Positions 25,692 to 35,293 are shown, counted from the first letter of the stretch. The stretch is 64,000 nucleotides of DNA from Paenibacillus sp. LHD-117 (GCF_030929555.1 NZ_JAVFVT010000011.1:62001-126000); one strand, 5' to 3'. Notes: generated by a model not told the origin, from the sequence alone. Made by a program: numbers and translations.

Positions 25692-28600
25692 ATGTTGCGA
25701 ACAAACAAGCTCAAATGGTTAAACATGCTGCTCGTTGCGGTCATGATCGCGGCGATCGGCGTTCCCGCCTGGAAGGCCGAGCCGGTTCAGGCGGAGGAGA
25801 GCGGCGTCGTGTATTACGTGGATGCCGCAGGCGGCGACGACGGGCAAGCGGGTACAAGCGAAGGTTCCGCCTGGAAGTCTTTGAACAAGGTGAACGCCAC
25901 AGTGTTCCAGCCGGGCGATACGATTCTGTTCAAGGCCGGCGGTGCTTGGAAAGGGACGCTGTATCCGAAGGGCTCGGGCGCCGCGGGCAGCCCCATCCGG
26001 ATCGACAAGTACGGCGAAGGGCCGAAACCTCTTATCGCTGGGGACGGCGCGGACGCGGCGGTGTACTTCTACAGCCAGGAGTACTGGGAAGTCCGCAATC
26101 TGGAAATTACGAATCACGCCGCTACGCAAGGCGAGCGCCGGGGCGTTCATGTAGCGGGTCATAGCGGCGGATGGAACAATCCGAAGGTTTATCGCCACTT
26201 CGTATTCGAATATTTGGATATCCATAACGTCAAAGGCAGCCTGAGCATGGATTACGCCCACAACGGCGGCATTATCGTCTGGGATCCCAGTTGGAATTAC
26301 GTTGTCACGGACGTTACGATCCGGAACAATAAAATCTATTCGATGGACAGCGTGGGCATCTACTTGAACGGCGGAAGCAGACCGTACTCCTTCAACAACA
26401 CGGTGGCCGACAACGTCATCTACGACATCGGCGGCGACGGGGCGTTCGTGCTCAATACGACGAACGGCGTCATCGAACGCAACGTGGTGTACGATACCCA
26501 TAAACGTTCTACCAGCTACCATGTGCCGCTTTGGGTTTTCGAATCCAAGGATTCCGTCATTCAATACAACGAAGTATTCAATACGTATCCGGGCGGCGAC
26601 GCGATGGCGTACGATTCGGATTACAAGAGCGAAGGCACTGTCATTCAGTATAATTATAGCCACAACAATGCCGGCGGACTGTCGTTGGCGGTGAACGACG
26701 GCACGCAATCCGGCTCCTACAACCGGGATACGGTCATTCGCTACAATATTAGCCAGAATGATCTCGGAGCCGTGTTCAATTTTAGCGGGACCCCCGAGAA
26801 CACCCATATCTACAACAATACGGTCTATATTCCGCCGAACTCGACGACCAAGGTCGTTGACACGCTGAACTGGGGCGGCTGGGCGAAAAATACGAACTAT
26901 ACCAACAACCTGATCGTCAATCTGGGCTCCGGGGGCTACAATTTCGGATCCAGCACCAACAATGTTTTTGACAATAACCTGTTCTACGGCAATCATCCGG
27001 TCAACGTCCTGAACATGGACGCGAACAAAATCGTAGCCGATCCGATGCTTGCGGCGCCGGGCACGGGCCGTATCGGCAGGGACACGCTGGCCGGCTATCA
27101 ATTGCTCGAAACTTCGCCGGCGATCGGCGCAGGGAAGCTTGTCGCCGACAACGGCGGGTTCGACTTCTTCGGCAATCCGGTTCCGGAAGGCGCGAACCCG
27201 AATATCGGCGCTTACGAGGGACCTGGCATCCCCGAAGGACAAATTCCTCCCGGCGCGGAAATCGTGAATCTGCTCGCCAATCCTGGCTTCGAGGACGGGG
27301 TGTTCGGCGGCTGGGGCACTTCGTATAACGGCGCTGCCATCGTGGACCAAGGAGCGCGCAGCGGCAATTACGCCGCCGTTCTGGCGAACGCCGTATCGGG
27401 CATCGAGCAGACCGTTACCGTTAAGCCGAATACGATCTATAAGCTGTCCGGTTACACGAGAAGTGAGGGCGGGGGCTCCGCGGTTATCGGTGTCAAAAAT
27501 TATGGCAATCCGTCCAAAGACGTCTTCGTAAGCGGTGCGACATATACGGGAAGGGAGGTCGTCTTCACGACCGGCAGCGCCAATACGACTGCCGTAATCT
27601 TCATGTATAAACAAGGCGGTACGGGCACCGTCGCCTTCGACGACATGCTGCTGTTCGAATACGGGGAAGTATCGCCTCCAGGCATCCCGCCGGAGCTTCC
27701 TCCGGAGCCGCTCCCAGGCAAACAAAATTTATCTCCGCAAGCGACATTGACGGCGAGCTCCAGCAATCCTGCTTACCTTCCGTCGCTGGCCGTGGACGGA
27801 TCCTTGGATGCGACCAGCCGATGGATCACGCTTGGCGGCAGCCAGGCTCCGCACTGGCTGGAGCTGAGCTGGGAGGAGAGTTACGATATCGACCGCGTCC
27901 GACTTTGGAGCGGGGCCGGAGCCGGAACAGCCGGCTGGCAAATTCGTGATTTCCAGATCCAGTATTGGGAGAACGGCGAATGGAAGGTTGCCGCATCGGT
28001 CACGAACAATACCATGGACGGCCGCATCAGCGCATTTAATGATTTGGTGTTCCCGGTTGTCCATACCGATAAGATTAGACTATGGGTGACGAAAGGGACG
28101 ACAAGCGCCCAGTCGAACGACAACGGGGCGCGCGTGTTCGAGATCCAGGTGTGGGAACATGATCCGAATCCGGTAGAGCCGGAAGTGACGCCGGTATACG
28201 TCATTGGCGTTCAGGTGGGCTCCGCGAACCGGATTACGAAACTCGATGCAGGCGGTACTCTCGCCATGGCAGCGGAGGTGAAGCCCGCGAACGCGGACGA
28301 CCGCACGGTGTCATGGCGAGTCGAAGGGTTGGACGGGGAGGTGACAACGCTTGCCTCTATCGGCCAGAACGGCGTGCTGACGGCACTGTCTCCTGGCAAG
28401 GTCAAGGTGGTTGCCGAAGTTAATGACGGCACGGGGATTCAAGGCGAGTCGGTCATCGAAATAACGGCGCCGCCAGCCCATCCGAATATTGCTCCGTACG
28501 CTTCCGTGACCGCCAGCACGAGCCATGAGAACGGCAATTTCCCGCCATCCCTTGTGGTGAACGGGATTCGGCACGTCGGCTCGGACCGCTGGGTAACTGG

Positions 28601-30050
28601 TGCGAATGGCCCGCACGGACTGGAGCTGCAATGGAGCACGGTTCACGAAGTGAATCAAGTTCGGCTCTGGAGCGGTCAGATCGACGCCAAAGGGATGCAG
28701 CTCGTCGATTTCGAGCTTCAGATGTGGGACGGCTCCGCTTGGCAGACCGTTCGAACGGTAACGGGCAACGAAGACGATAACTATTACGGCCAATTCACCG
28801 ACCTCATCTTCGCTCCCATCGTGACGGACCGCTTAAGGCTCTCCATTACGAAAGGAAATCCGGTATTCGACGATCGTGCAAGACTGTTCGAAATCGAAGT
28901 CTACGGGGAGCCTGCCACCGCCGAACCGAAAACGCTCCCCGCTGTTCAGATGAGCGGCCCGGCAGAGGTTTATGCAGGCCAGCCGCTTAGCCTTTCCGTC
29001 TCCGCGACGGAAAGCACGTATGCATACTCCGCGATCAACGCGATCGTTGCTTACGATCCCGAGGTGATTGACTTCGAAACGGCCGAGTCCGGGGACGGTC
29101 TGCTTGAGCTTGCCGGAACGGCGATAACCTCGATCCGCGAGGGACTGTCCGTGCTTGGCACCGCCGTCAAACCTTCGCAAGGCTTGATTAACGTCTTGTT
29201 AAGCGCGCCAGGCGGTTCTCTCGCCGAAGCAGGCGAGTTGTTCCGGCTTCACGGCAAGGTCAAGGACGACACTCCCGCCCTGCCGACGCAAGTATCGCTC
29301 GCCAAATTCGAAATCGTCGGCCATGATCAGGAGCTTCATGCGATTGCGGTTGATGCGGCGGGAGCGTCCATATCCGTAACCGCCGCGGATCGCACCGCGC
29401 TCGGCAACGCGATAGCCGATGCCAGAGCCATGCACGATGCAGCAACGGAAGGTACGGCGGAGGGGCAATATCCGGCCGGCTCCAAGGAATCGTTAAGGCT
29501 GGCGATTGAGGCCGCCGAAGCGGTCTACCAACAGCCGAATGCTTCGCAGCTAACCGTGAACGAAGCTCTTGCGGGATTATCCGCTGCCGTGCAGTCGTTT
29601 GCCGCATCCGTCATTCAGCCTCCGGTCGTGATCAGGGAAGAATTAGGTGCGGCGCTTGAGCAGGCTCGAGTGCTGCTGGAGCGGGCTTCGACCGGAACGA
29701 AGGTAGGGAACTATCCGCAATCCGCCGTTACCGCGTTCGATGCGGCGATCGCGGCGGCAGGAGCGATCTACAACGAAAGCCACTCCCAGCCGGCAGTGGA
29801 CGCTGCGGCCGAGCAACTGGTTAGCGAAACGGCAATATTCCGCGCAAGCCGGATTACGCTTGTGGATGGCGAATCGCAAGTCACGCTCAAAACATTGTCG
29901 ATCGTCGCCGGTTACTTCGGACGAACATCCTCCGACGCGGATTGGAGCGAAGTTGAAGCGGCGGATATGCTGGATCAGGGTGAAATTACGATTCAATCGC
30001 TTGCCGCCGTAGCCCGCATGATCTTGACCGATTGGTTCCATGAACGATAA
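25692..30050 (+). CDS. Secreted multidomain beta-helix protein with cohesin and dockerin-like modules
   Basis: About 1452 residues; AAGGAGG lies 7 bp before the chosen ATG. Signal peptide (1-33), then a right-handed parallel beta-helix (about 40-515; opening YYVDAAGGDDGQAG, many N-rich turns) of the polysaccharide-lyase type. Next come a carbohydrate-binding module-like region (about 525-657, NLLANPGFEDG), an F5/8C discoidin domain (about 679-822), a Big_2-type Ig fold (about 835-928) and a second F5/8C (about 932-1072). These are followed by a cohesin-like domain (about 1082-1230), two FIVAR-like helical repeats (about 1234-1385) and a dockerin-like tail (about 1390-1452) whose calcium loops are degenerate. 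The substrate is unknown. The modular assembly and the cohesin-SLH gene next door suggest a cell-surface enzyme complex. Confidence 0.8.
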   Translation: MLRTNKLKWLNMLLVAVMIAAIGVPAWKAEPVQAEESGVVYYVDAAGGDDGQAGTSEGSAWKSLNKVNATVFQPGDTILFKAGGAWKGTLYPKGSGAAGSPIRIDKYGEGPKPLIAGDGADAAVYFYSQEYWEVRNLEITNHAATQGERRGVHVAGHSGGWNNPKVYRHFVFEYLDIHNVKGSLSMDYAHNGGIIVWDPSWNYVVTDVTIRNNKIYSMDSVGIYLNGGSRPYSFNNTVADNVIYDIGGDGAFVLNTTNGVIERNVVYDTHKRSTSYHVPLWVFESKDSVIQYNEVFNTYPGGDAMAYDSDYKSEGTVIQYNYSHNNAGGLSLAVNDGTQSGSYNRDTVIRYNISQNDLGAVFNFSGTPENTHIYNNTVYIPPNSTTKVVDTLNWGGWAKNTNYTNNLIVNLGSGGYNFGSSTNNVFDNNLFYGNHPVNVLNMDANKIVADPMLAAPGTGRIGRDTLAGYQLLETSPAIGAGKLVADNGGFDFFGNPVPEGANPNIGAYEGPGIPEGQIPPGAEIVNLLANPGFEDGVFGGWGTSYNGAAIVDQGARSGNYAAVLANAVSGIEQTVTVKPNTIYKLSGYTRSEGGGSAVIGVKNYGNPSKDVFVSGATYTGREVVFTTGSANTTAVIFMYKQGGTGTVAFDDMLLFEYGEVSPPGIPPELPPEPLPGKQNLSPQATLTASSSNPAYLPSLAVDGSLDATSRWITLGGSQAPHWLELSWEESYDIDRVRLWSGAGAGTAGWQIRDFQIQYWENGEWKVAASVTNNTMDGRISAFNDLVFPVVHTDKIRLWVTKGTTSAQSNDNGARVFEIQVWEHDPNPVEPEVTPVYVIGVQVGSANRITKLDAGGTLAMAAEVKPANADDRTVSWRVEGLDGEVTTLASIGQNGVLTALSPGKVKVVAEVNDGTGIQGESVIEITAPPAHPNIAPYASVTASTSHENGNFPPSLVVNGIRHVGSDRWVTGANGPHGLELQWSTVHEVNQVRLWSGQIDAKGMQLVDFELQMWDGSAWQTVRTVTGNEDDNYYGQFTDLIFAPIVTDRLRLSITKGNPVFDDRARLFEIEVYGEPATAEPKTLPAVQMSGPAEVYAGQPLSLSVSATESTYAYSAINAIVAYDPEVIDFETAESGDGLLELAGTAITSIREGLSVLGTAVKPSQGLINVLLSAPGGSLAEAGELFRLHGKVKDDTPALPTQVSLAKFEIVGHDQELHAIAVDAAGASISVTAADRTALGNAIADARAMHDAATEGTAEGQYPAGSKESLRLAIEAAEAVYQQPNASQLTVNEALAGLSAAVQSFAASVIQPPVVIREELGAALEQARVLLERASTGTKVGNYPQSAVTAFDAAIAAAGAIYNESHSQPAVDAAAEQLVSETAIFRASRITLVDGESQVTLKTLSIVAGYFGRTSSDADWSEVEAADMLDQGEITIQSLAAVARMILTDWFHER

Positions 30051-30068
30051 GGAAGGAATGAAGCGGGG

Positions 30069-31094
30069 ATGGTGCGGAAGCGCTTGTTGATCATAAGCAT
30101 GGCCTTCTTGTTCATCTGTCAGTTTATCGGGCCGGGGCAGTCGACTTTCGCTAAGGGGGCGGACGGCTTCGAGCTGTCCGTTGCCCAAACGGGAGACGAG
30201 ATCAAGGTAACCGTTACCTTAAACGGGGCAAAGAATCTGTACGCATACGACCTCGTACTGGCTTACGATCCTTTGCGTCTCTCATTCCTGAATGCGTCGA
30301 TTTCGTTTCCGGGCTTGACGGTGAAGCCGGTGCTCGCCCGCGGCCAAATTCGGCTGGCGCATACCAGCGTCGGAGAGACTGCCGGCCGCAGCGGGAAGAT
30401 CGAGCTGGCGCGTATCGCTTTCGGGAGGCTAAGGGGCGGCGACGCTTCCGTGGAGCTGAAACAAGCCAAGCTGGTGGATGCCAAGCTTGCGATGAAAGCA
30501 TTCGCGCCGGAAGCCGGCATTACGTTGGAGTCCGGCCAAGCGGAGCGGAGGCCTGGCGATCTCGCCGGCCATTGGTCCGAAGACGTGGTCCTCGAAGCAC
30601 TGGAGCTTGGTTTCGCGACCGGCTTCGGTGACGGCACATTCCGTCCCGAGGAGCCCGTCACGCGGCAAGAGGTGACGGTGCTGCTTGCGAAAGCCATGTT
30701 GATCGAAGCGAATGAGAGTCAAGGGATAACCTTCCGGGATTCGGGGGACATTCCGCCATGGGCGCTGGATTACGTAAGGGCATCGGTTCGGGAGCGGTGG
30801 ATCAACGGTTATGGGGACGGAACGTTCCGCGGCGGAGAGCCGATTGCGAGACAAGAACTCGCCACGGTCATCGCGCGCGCTCTGGATTTTTCCGCAATCG
30901 GAGACGAGGCGGCTTTGGCCGGGTTCGCGGATCGTCAACTATTAGCTTCTTGGGCAATCGGGCCAACCGCTCTGGCGGTCGAGCGCGGAATCATGCAAGG
31001 GCAAGCTAACCGTCTGCTGAACCCGCTGGCAACGACAACGCGGGCCGAGGCCGTCTCGATGATCCTGCGGATGCTTTACGCGATGGACTCATGA
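30069..31094 (+). CDS. Cohesin-SLH cell-surface anchoring protein
   Basis: 341 residues: signal peptide (about 1-29), one cohesin-like domain (about 33-150; ISVAQ-type start, AYDLVLAYDPLRLSFLNAS), then three S-layer homology repeats. The repeats have clear cores DLAGHWSEDVVLEALELGFA with FGDGTFRPEEPVTRQEV, then INGYGDGTFRGGEPIARQEL, then a third ending PLATTTRAEAVSMILRML. SLH triplets bind pyruvylated secondary wall polymers and cohesins bind dockerins, so this is a wall-bound receptor resembling the anchoring scaffoldins of cellulosomal clostridia. It lies 18 bp after the dockerin-bearing beta-helix gene. Confidence 0.85.
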   Translation: MVRKRLLIISMAFLFICQFIGPGQSTFAKGADGFELSVAQTGDEIKVTVTLNGAKNLYAYDLVLAYDPLRLSFLNASISFPGLTVKPVLARGQIRLAHTSVGETAGRSGKIELARIAFGRLRGGDASVELKQAKLVDAKLAMKAFAPEAGITLESGQAERRPGDLAGHWSEDVVLEALELGFATGFGDGTFRPEEPVTRQEVTVLLAKAMLIEANESQGITFRDSGDIPPWALDYVRASVRERWINGYGDGTFRGGEPIARQELATVIARALDFSAIGDEAALAGFADRQLLASWAIGPTALAVERGIMQGQANRLLNPLATTTRAEAVSMILRMLYAMDS

Positions 31095-31106
31095 AGTAAA
31101 CGAACC

Positions 31107-31151
31107 AAAAAAACAAGCTGCCCTCCGCATTAGCGGATAAAGGGCAGCTTG
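31107..31151 (-). terminator. hemQ terminator
   Basis: CAAGCTGCCCT (31114-31124) pairs with AGGGCAGCTTG (31141-31151). On the minus strand a run of seven T residues follows. It also separates the convergent cohesin-SLH gene. Confidence 0.85.
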
Positions 31152-31189
31152 CTGCTGTCGTTCGACCTATTTTAGAGATTAGATCGGCA

Positions 31190-31936
31190 TTAAATCTTCA
31201 GCAATACCGCAATCTTATCGGCATCCAAGAAGTTGCCGACGTAGAAGTCGCCGAAATCTCCGAATCTCGCGCTTACTTCGTCGAAACGCATTTCGTAGAC
31301 CAGCTTCTTGAATTGCAGCGCGTCGTCCGCGAACAGCGTAACGCCCCATTCCCAGTCGTCGAAGCCGACGGAGCCGGTAATGATTTGTTTGACTTTGCCC
31401 GCGTATTTGCGGCCGATCATGCCGTGGCTGCGCATCATCGTTTTGCGGTCCTCCATGCTCAGCATGTACCAGTTGTCGCTTCCGGAGCGGCGTTTGTTCA
31501 TCGGGTAGAAGCAAATATGTTTCCACTTCGGAAGAATTGGCTTCAGCCTTGCAACGACTTCCGGATTCTCCATCGGATCGGAGCCCGGCTGCCCCATGTA
31601 GTTGCTAAGCTCAACGATGCTGACGTAGGAATGGACGGGATAGGTGAAGCTTGCGAATGTCGTTTTATTAAAAGCGGTTTCGATCTCGTTCAAATCCTCC
31701 AACGTCTCGCGCAGATGCATGAAGACGAAATCGGCTTTTTGTCCGACAATGGAATAAACGGCCGTGCTGCCCAGCTTCTGATCTTCGATCTGCGCCCACT
31801 CCGCTAGGAATGCGTTCAGCTCGTCCAGCGCGCGGGCACGCTCGCCATCCGTGGCGAGACGCCACGCTGTCCAGTCGACGCTGCGGAAATCGTGAAGGGC
31901 GTACCAGCCCTCTAATGTTTGTGCGGCTTCGCTCAT
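31190..31936 (-). CDS. hemQ: Coproheme decarboxylase (chlorite-dismutase-like)
   Basis: 248 residues from [17 protein letters not shown]; a longer upstream frame has no ribosome site, whereas GAGAGGAG lies about 10 bp before this start. The HemQ signatures [10 protein letters not shown] (with the catalytic-radical tyrosine), [12 protein letters not shown] (proximal heme histidine) and [15 protein letters not shown] are intact. HemQ performs the last step of the coproporphyrin-dependent heme pathway of Firmicutes, oxidative decarboxylation of coproheme to heme b. It is monocistronic, with its own promoter at 31981-32010. Confidence 0.95.
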   Translation of the reverse strand: MSEAAQTLEGWYALHDFRSVDWTAWRLATDGERARALDELNAFLAEWAQIEDQKLGSTAVYSIVGQKADFVFMHLRETLEDLNEIETAFNKTTFASFTYPVHSYVSIVELSNYMGQPGSDPMENPEVVARLKPILPKWKHICFYPMNKRRSGSDNWYMLSMEDRKTMMRSHGMIGRKYAGKVKQIITGSVGFDDWEWGVTLFADDALQFKKLVYEMRFDEVSARFGDFGDFYVGNFLDADKIAVLLKI

Positions 31937-31980
31937 TCGGTCAAATGCTCCTCTCGGGTTGCTTAAATATGGTTGTACCC

Positions 31981-32010
31981 ATTGTATCGTACCCCGCGAC
32001 GCGCAAGCAA
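31981..32010 (-). promoter_or_regulatory. hemQ promoter
   Basis: On the minus strand TTGCTT (32010-32005), 18-bp spacer, TACAAT (31986-31981), about 45 bp before the hemQ start. Confidence 0.6.
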
Positions 32011-32042
32011 ATGACGGACTTGTGACATTTGGCCGGAGCCGA

Positions 32043-32071
32043 TTGACTTCATATTTCGCATTCATTAAACT
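32043..32071 (+). promoter_or_regulatory. yuiB promoter
   Basis: TTGACT (32043-32048), 17-bp spacer, TAAACT (32066-32071), ahead of the ribosome site GAAAGGAGT. Confidence 0.6.
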
Positions 32072-32104
32072 TATGTATAGTGTGTGAAAGGAGTCGTACG
32101 GCGA

Positions 32105-32404
32105 ATGGTCGAGGCAATACAAATTATCATCGCGACGGTGCTGTTTTTCGTCATGATGTTCGGTATCGGATTTATCTTGAATATGCTGCTGAAGACGACA
32201 TGGTTCCCGATCGGTCTATTCGTCATCGTGCTGATCGGACTCGCGATCTGGGCCCCGTGGCCGGATGCGGACAATCCGACGCTTGCCAACTTCGGCACCT
32301 ATACGCTGGTCTATTATATTCCAATTACGGGAGCCTTGATCGGCGCGTATGTGAGCGGCTGGGCTATCCGGGCGCTACGCAAAGGCGGCTATAAAATGTT
32401 TTAA
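32105..32404 (+). CDS. yuiB: YuiB-type small membrane protein
   Basis: 99 residues with about three membrane segments (roughly 5-25, 34-51, 67-88). The stretch [20 protein letters not shown] is typical of the YuiB family of Bacillus and relatives, whose function is unknown. GAAAGGAGT precedes the ATG at 10 bp; the frame is also open from a GTG seven codons upstream. Copy B of the MITE begins 5 bp after its stop codon. Confidence 0.75.
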   Translation: MVEAIQIIIATVLFFVMMFGIGFILNMLLKTTWFPIGLFVIVLIGLAIWAPWPDADNPTLANFGTYTLVYYIPITGALIGAYVSGWAIRALRKGGYKMF

Positions 32405-32408
32405 GGTA

Positions 32409-32616
32409 GTTCAAAAAGTCCGCTTTTGATCACGAAGTAAATTCAGGGAGCGAGCTCGACATCGAATCTTGAATTCAGCTGGAACTTCCGGTGCTCACGT
32501 AGCTTCCACTACGCTCTGCTCCTCATTCCCAGCTTCATCCAACCTTCTAAAGCGTTTTGGAAAAAACGCAGCATCGGAAGCATATGCTCATGTGCTGAAA
32601 ACCGAACTTTTTGAAC
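32409..32616. mobile_element. MITE family, copy B (208 bp, inverted)
   Basis: Ends GTTCAAAAAGTCCG (32409) and CGAACTTTTTGAAC (32603-32616). Read in reverse its body matches copies A and C (GAGGAGCAGAGCGTAGTGGA, GTGAGCACCGGAA, ATTCGATGTCGAG), with an extra segment TTTTTTCCAAAACGC. It lies between yuiB and what looks like the yuiB terminator. Confidence 0.8.
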
Positions 32617-32649
32617 TCGCATTTCATTTTCGAACTAGCATTTAAGCGG

Positions 32650-32676
32650 AAATCCCTCTTTCGGGGGATTTTTCTA
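32650..32676 (+). terminator. Terminator before dnaB
   Basis: AAATCCC and GGGGATTT form a compact stem around CTCTTTCG, followed by TTTCTATTTTT. It probably ended the yuiB transcript before the MITE arrived between them. Confidence 0.7.
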
Positions 32677-32750
32677 TTTTTCAAAGCCGTCATCTGCCTC
32701 GATATTTATGCTAGAATGATAGGTAGAAAGCAAGGGATGGAGTCGATGCA

Positions 32751-34271
32751 ATGCGCATCCAAAATATATTGCAATACACGGAACATCACCGATATTACAT
32801 ATTCCGCAGCTTCTCGCTCAGCAGTATCGATCATAAGATGTTGTCGCTAATCTACCAACCGATGGTTGGCGCGTTCGCGATTGCCTTGTATCAGCAGCTG
32901 TACCATAGCATTGCGGAAGATCGTAACGGATATTCCAAGCTGGAGCCGCAGCGCCGCTTGTTCCTCGGACTTGGTCTGGAGATGAACGAGAAGAGCCGAA
33001 GGTTCGTGATCGAACAAGCATCCAAGCTGGAAGCGGTTGGGCTGATGCAGACATCGAGACTTGGAGGACCCGATCTGGCGGATGTCGTCTACGAATACGA
33101 ATTGGAGCAGCCGCTCTCGCCGGTCGAATTTTTCCGCAACATGCATTTAACGATGCTGCTTCGGGATAAGATTGGCAAATACGCGGTCATCGATCTCAGG
33201 GAATCGTTCGGCGCGAACGAACCCGACGAGCTGGCGGGCGCGGAATTGACCAAAGAAAACATTTCGGTGCCATTCTACGAGCTGTTTAAGCTGAATATGC
33301 AATCGTTTGATACGGAGCTCGAGCAGGCGCTCACGGAGGTTGCTCCATCGCGACAAACGGTAGGCCGGCCTGATCCGTCAGCCACTGCGGGCATTCCTTA
33401 CGGGGAGCTTATCCTGCACTTCCCTCGCTCATCCGCGAACCGCACAAGCGTGGAGCGGCTGCGCGGCGATGCGGACGGCATGGCGCAAGTCAATTACGTC
33501 GCTTACAAATTTAATTTATCCGTCGTGAATGTATGCCGGCTCCTAGACGAGGTCGGTGTTTTTGATGCCTCCGGCAAGCTGAACGTGGACGAGCTGCAGC
33601 TCAAGGCGAGCAGCATGTACCGCCAAGACAGGAAGCGGGATGACGACCGCCAGCGTACGCTGGCGAAGACGAAAGTAATCGCGGAGACCGAGACGGAAGA
33701 AGAGGATCAGGAGGAAGTCGCGGTGCAGGAGCAGGATTATTTGCCCGTGCCTAAGGCGCTTACCGGCCGCTGCGATATACAGCAATACAACATGCTTATG
33801 CGCAACGAGCCGCATACGCGGTTTATTCGCCGATTTTTCCCTGGAGCCGTGCCGAGAACGTTGGAAGATTTATTGTTTAAGATCGACAATAGCTATCGCA
33901 TGGTTGAACCGGTTATCAATGTCCTCATTCATTATGTGATGAAAGAGCCTGAGAAAAGCAGGCTAAGCAATAAATTTATTGATACCGTTGCTATGAATAT
34001 GTTAGGGGCGGGCGTCGATACGTTCGAGAAGGCCGTGCAATATGTGCGTCTTCAGGCACAGCTTGAGCAGGACAAAGAGAAGCGGAAGGAAGCGGGAGCC
34101 GGTCCTGCGGGATCGGTGTATTCCGGCGGCAGGGGCAGCGCGAATCGCGGCGGATTTTCGCGCAAGCCGTCCATTCCGATCGTCGGCGAGAGCAGCTCCT
34201 CCGCTTCGGTATCCGCTTCCGAGCTCGAGGAGCTGCGCAAGCTGGCTCGCAAGCTGGACGGCAAAGGTTAG
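32751..34271 (+). CDS. dnaB: Replication initiation and membrane attachment protein DnaB
   Basis: 506 residues. The N-terminal winged-helix region includes SLSSIDHKMLSLIYQPMVGA and the C-terminal DnaB_2/DnaD-like domain contains PVINVLIHYVMKEPEKSRL. A charged linker (ETETEEEDQEEVAVQEQD) separates them. In Bacillus, DnaB acts with DnaD and DnaI to load the replicative helicase at oriC and at stalled forks. The downstream dnaI gene (50 bp away) confirms the identity. The C-terminal tail is Gly/Ser-rich and low complexity. This is not the helicase called DnaB in E. coli. Confidence 0.93.
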   Translation: MRIQNILQYTEHHRYYIFRSFSLSSIDHKMLSLIYQPMVGAFAIALYQQLYHSIAEDRNGYSKLEPQRRLFLGLGLEMNEKSRRFVIEQASKLEAVGLMQTSRLGGPDLADVVYEYELEQPLSPVEFFRNMHLTMLLRDKIGKYAVIDLRESFGANEPDELAGAELTKENISVPFYELFKLNMQSFDTELEQALTEVAPSRQTVGRPDPSATAGIPYGELILHFPRSSANRTSVERLRGDADGMAQVNYVAYKFNLSVVNVCRLLDEVGVFDASGKLNVDELQLKASSMYRQDRKRDDDRQRTLAKTKVIAETETEEEDQEEVAVQEQDYLPVPKALTGRCDIQQYNMLMRNEPHTRFIRRFFPGAVPRTLEDLLFKIDNSYRMVEPVINVLIHYVMKEPEKSRLSNKFIDTVAMNMLGAGVDTFEKAVQYVRLQAQLEQDKEKRKEAGAGPAGSVYSGGRGSANRGGFSRKPSIPIVGESSSSASVSASELEELRKLARKLDGKG

Positions 34272-34321
34272 GCTGAAGGTTATAGGTTGACCATCATGGG
34301 GGAAACGAGGTGTGATTCGGG

Positions 34322-35278
34322 ATGGAATCGTTAGGCGAATTGTTAAAGTCATGGCCTTCAGGCCAATCCTTTACGGAGAAGGCGGAGCGGAAGCTGACCG
34401 AGCTGATGCGGGATCCGCTCATTGGAAAGCTGCTGGACAAGTACCCCGATCTGGACGAGGATGTCCTTCGGCTGAACTTGAACCGCGTCTACCAGTACGT
34501 CACGGAATACCGCAATTGCTCGAATTGCCCGGGACTCGACCGTTGTCCCAACGACTATGAGGGTCATTATACGCTGCTGAGCTCGGAGACGGCGAACGGA
34601 TTGACGCAGCTCCATGACCGGAAAGTATCGTGCAAGAAGTTTATCGCGCGACAGACGGAAGAGGCGATTCGAAGCCGAATCCGCAGCTTCTACGTGGACG
34701 ACGCGGCGCTTAGAAGAGGATATTCCTCGGACGAAATTTTGACTAGCGACCTGGAGAGGGCGAAAGCCGTCGGCCAGGTGTTGCGATACATCGACAGAAC
34801 GAGGGAAGGCGGCTTGCAGGAGGAAGGCATGTATCTTGCTGGCCGTTTCGGGACGGGCAAGACGTTTCTAATGTGTTATTTGCTGCAGGAGCTTGCAAAG
34901 GCCGGTTATTCGGGCGTCATCGTCTACATGCCGGACTTCGTCGAGGATTTGAAGTCGCTGATGCACGAGCCGGCCAAGCTGAAGGAAACGGTGGAGATGA
35001 TGAAGGAAACGGACTTGCTCATCTTCGACGACATCGGGGCGGAAAACTTGAATCCTTGGGTGCGCGATCATGTGTTAGGCGCGATCCTGAATTACCGCAT
35101 GGAGCGGAAGCCAACGTTCTACACGTCCAATTACGACTTGGACGCGCTGGAGCGGCACTTTAGCTTCACGAGCAAGGACGGGGACGAGCTTCACAAGGGA
35201 CAGCGGCTTATGGACCGCGTTCGTCCTTATGTCGAAGTCGTCATGGTTACGGGAGAGAACAAACGCGGGCGCAAGTAG
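34322..35278 (+). CDS. dnaI: Helicase loader DnaI
   Basis: 318 residues. The N-terminal domain has the cysteine cluster NCSNCPGLDRCPN plus a later cysteine (KVSCKKF), the zinc site that contacts the helicase. The AAA+ domain has Walker A GRFGTGKTFL and Walker B LLIFDDIGAE, with the sensor ATSN-like YTSNYDL. GAGGTG lies about 9 bp upstream. It forms an operon with dnaB, and a strong terminator overlaps its stop codon. Confidence 0.95.
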   Translation: MESLGELLKSWPSGQSFTEKAERKLTELMRDPLIGKLLDKYPDLDEDVLRLNLNRVYQYVTEYRNCSNCPGLDRCPNDYEGHYTLLSSETANGLTQLHDRKVSCKKFIARQTEEAIRSRIRSFYVDDAALRRGYSSDEILTSDLERAKAVGQVLRYIDRTREGGLQEEGMYLAGRFGTGKTFLMCYLLQELAKAGYSGVIVYMPDFVEDLKSLMHEPAKLKETVEMMKETDLLIFDDIGAENLNPWVRDHVLGAILNYRMERKPTFYTSNYDLDALERHFSFTSKDGDELHKGQRLMDRVRPYVEVVMVTGENKRGRK

Positions 35279-35293
35279 CCCGCGTTTTTTTTT
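35263..35293 (+). terminator. Terminator overlapping the dnaI stop codon
   Basis: ACGCGGGC (35263-35270) pairs with GCCCGCGT (35278-35285) around GCAAGTA, then nine T residues. The stem includes the last codons of dnaI. Confidence 0.92.

Noticed and set aside
25719..27725. 668-residue open frame antisense to the beta-helix gene
   Set aside because: It runs opposite a clear signal-peptide-bearing multidomain gene, has no ribosome site, and its composition (Arg/His/Val-rich) is what the GC bias of the sense codons produces.
31937..32122. 62-residue N-terminal extension of HemQ
   Set aside because: HemQ proteins start near [12 protein letters not shown], a ribosome site precedes that ATG, and the extension covers the hemQ promoter.
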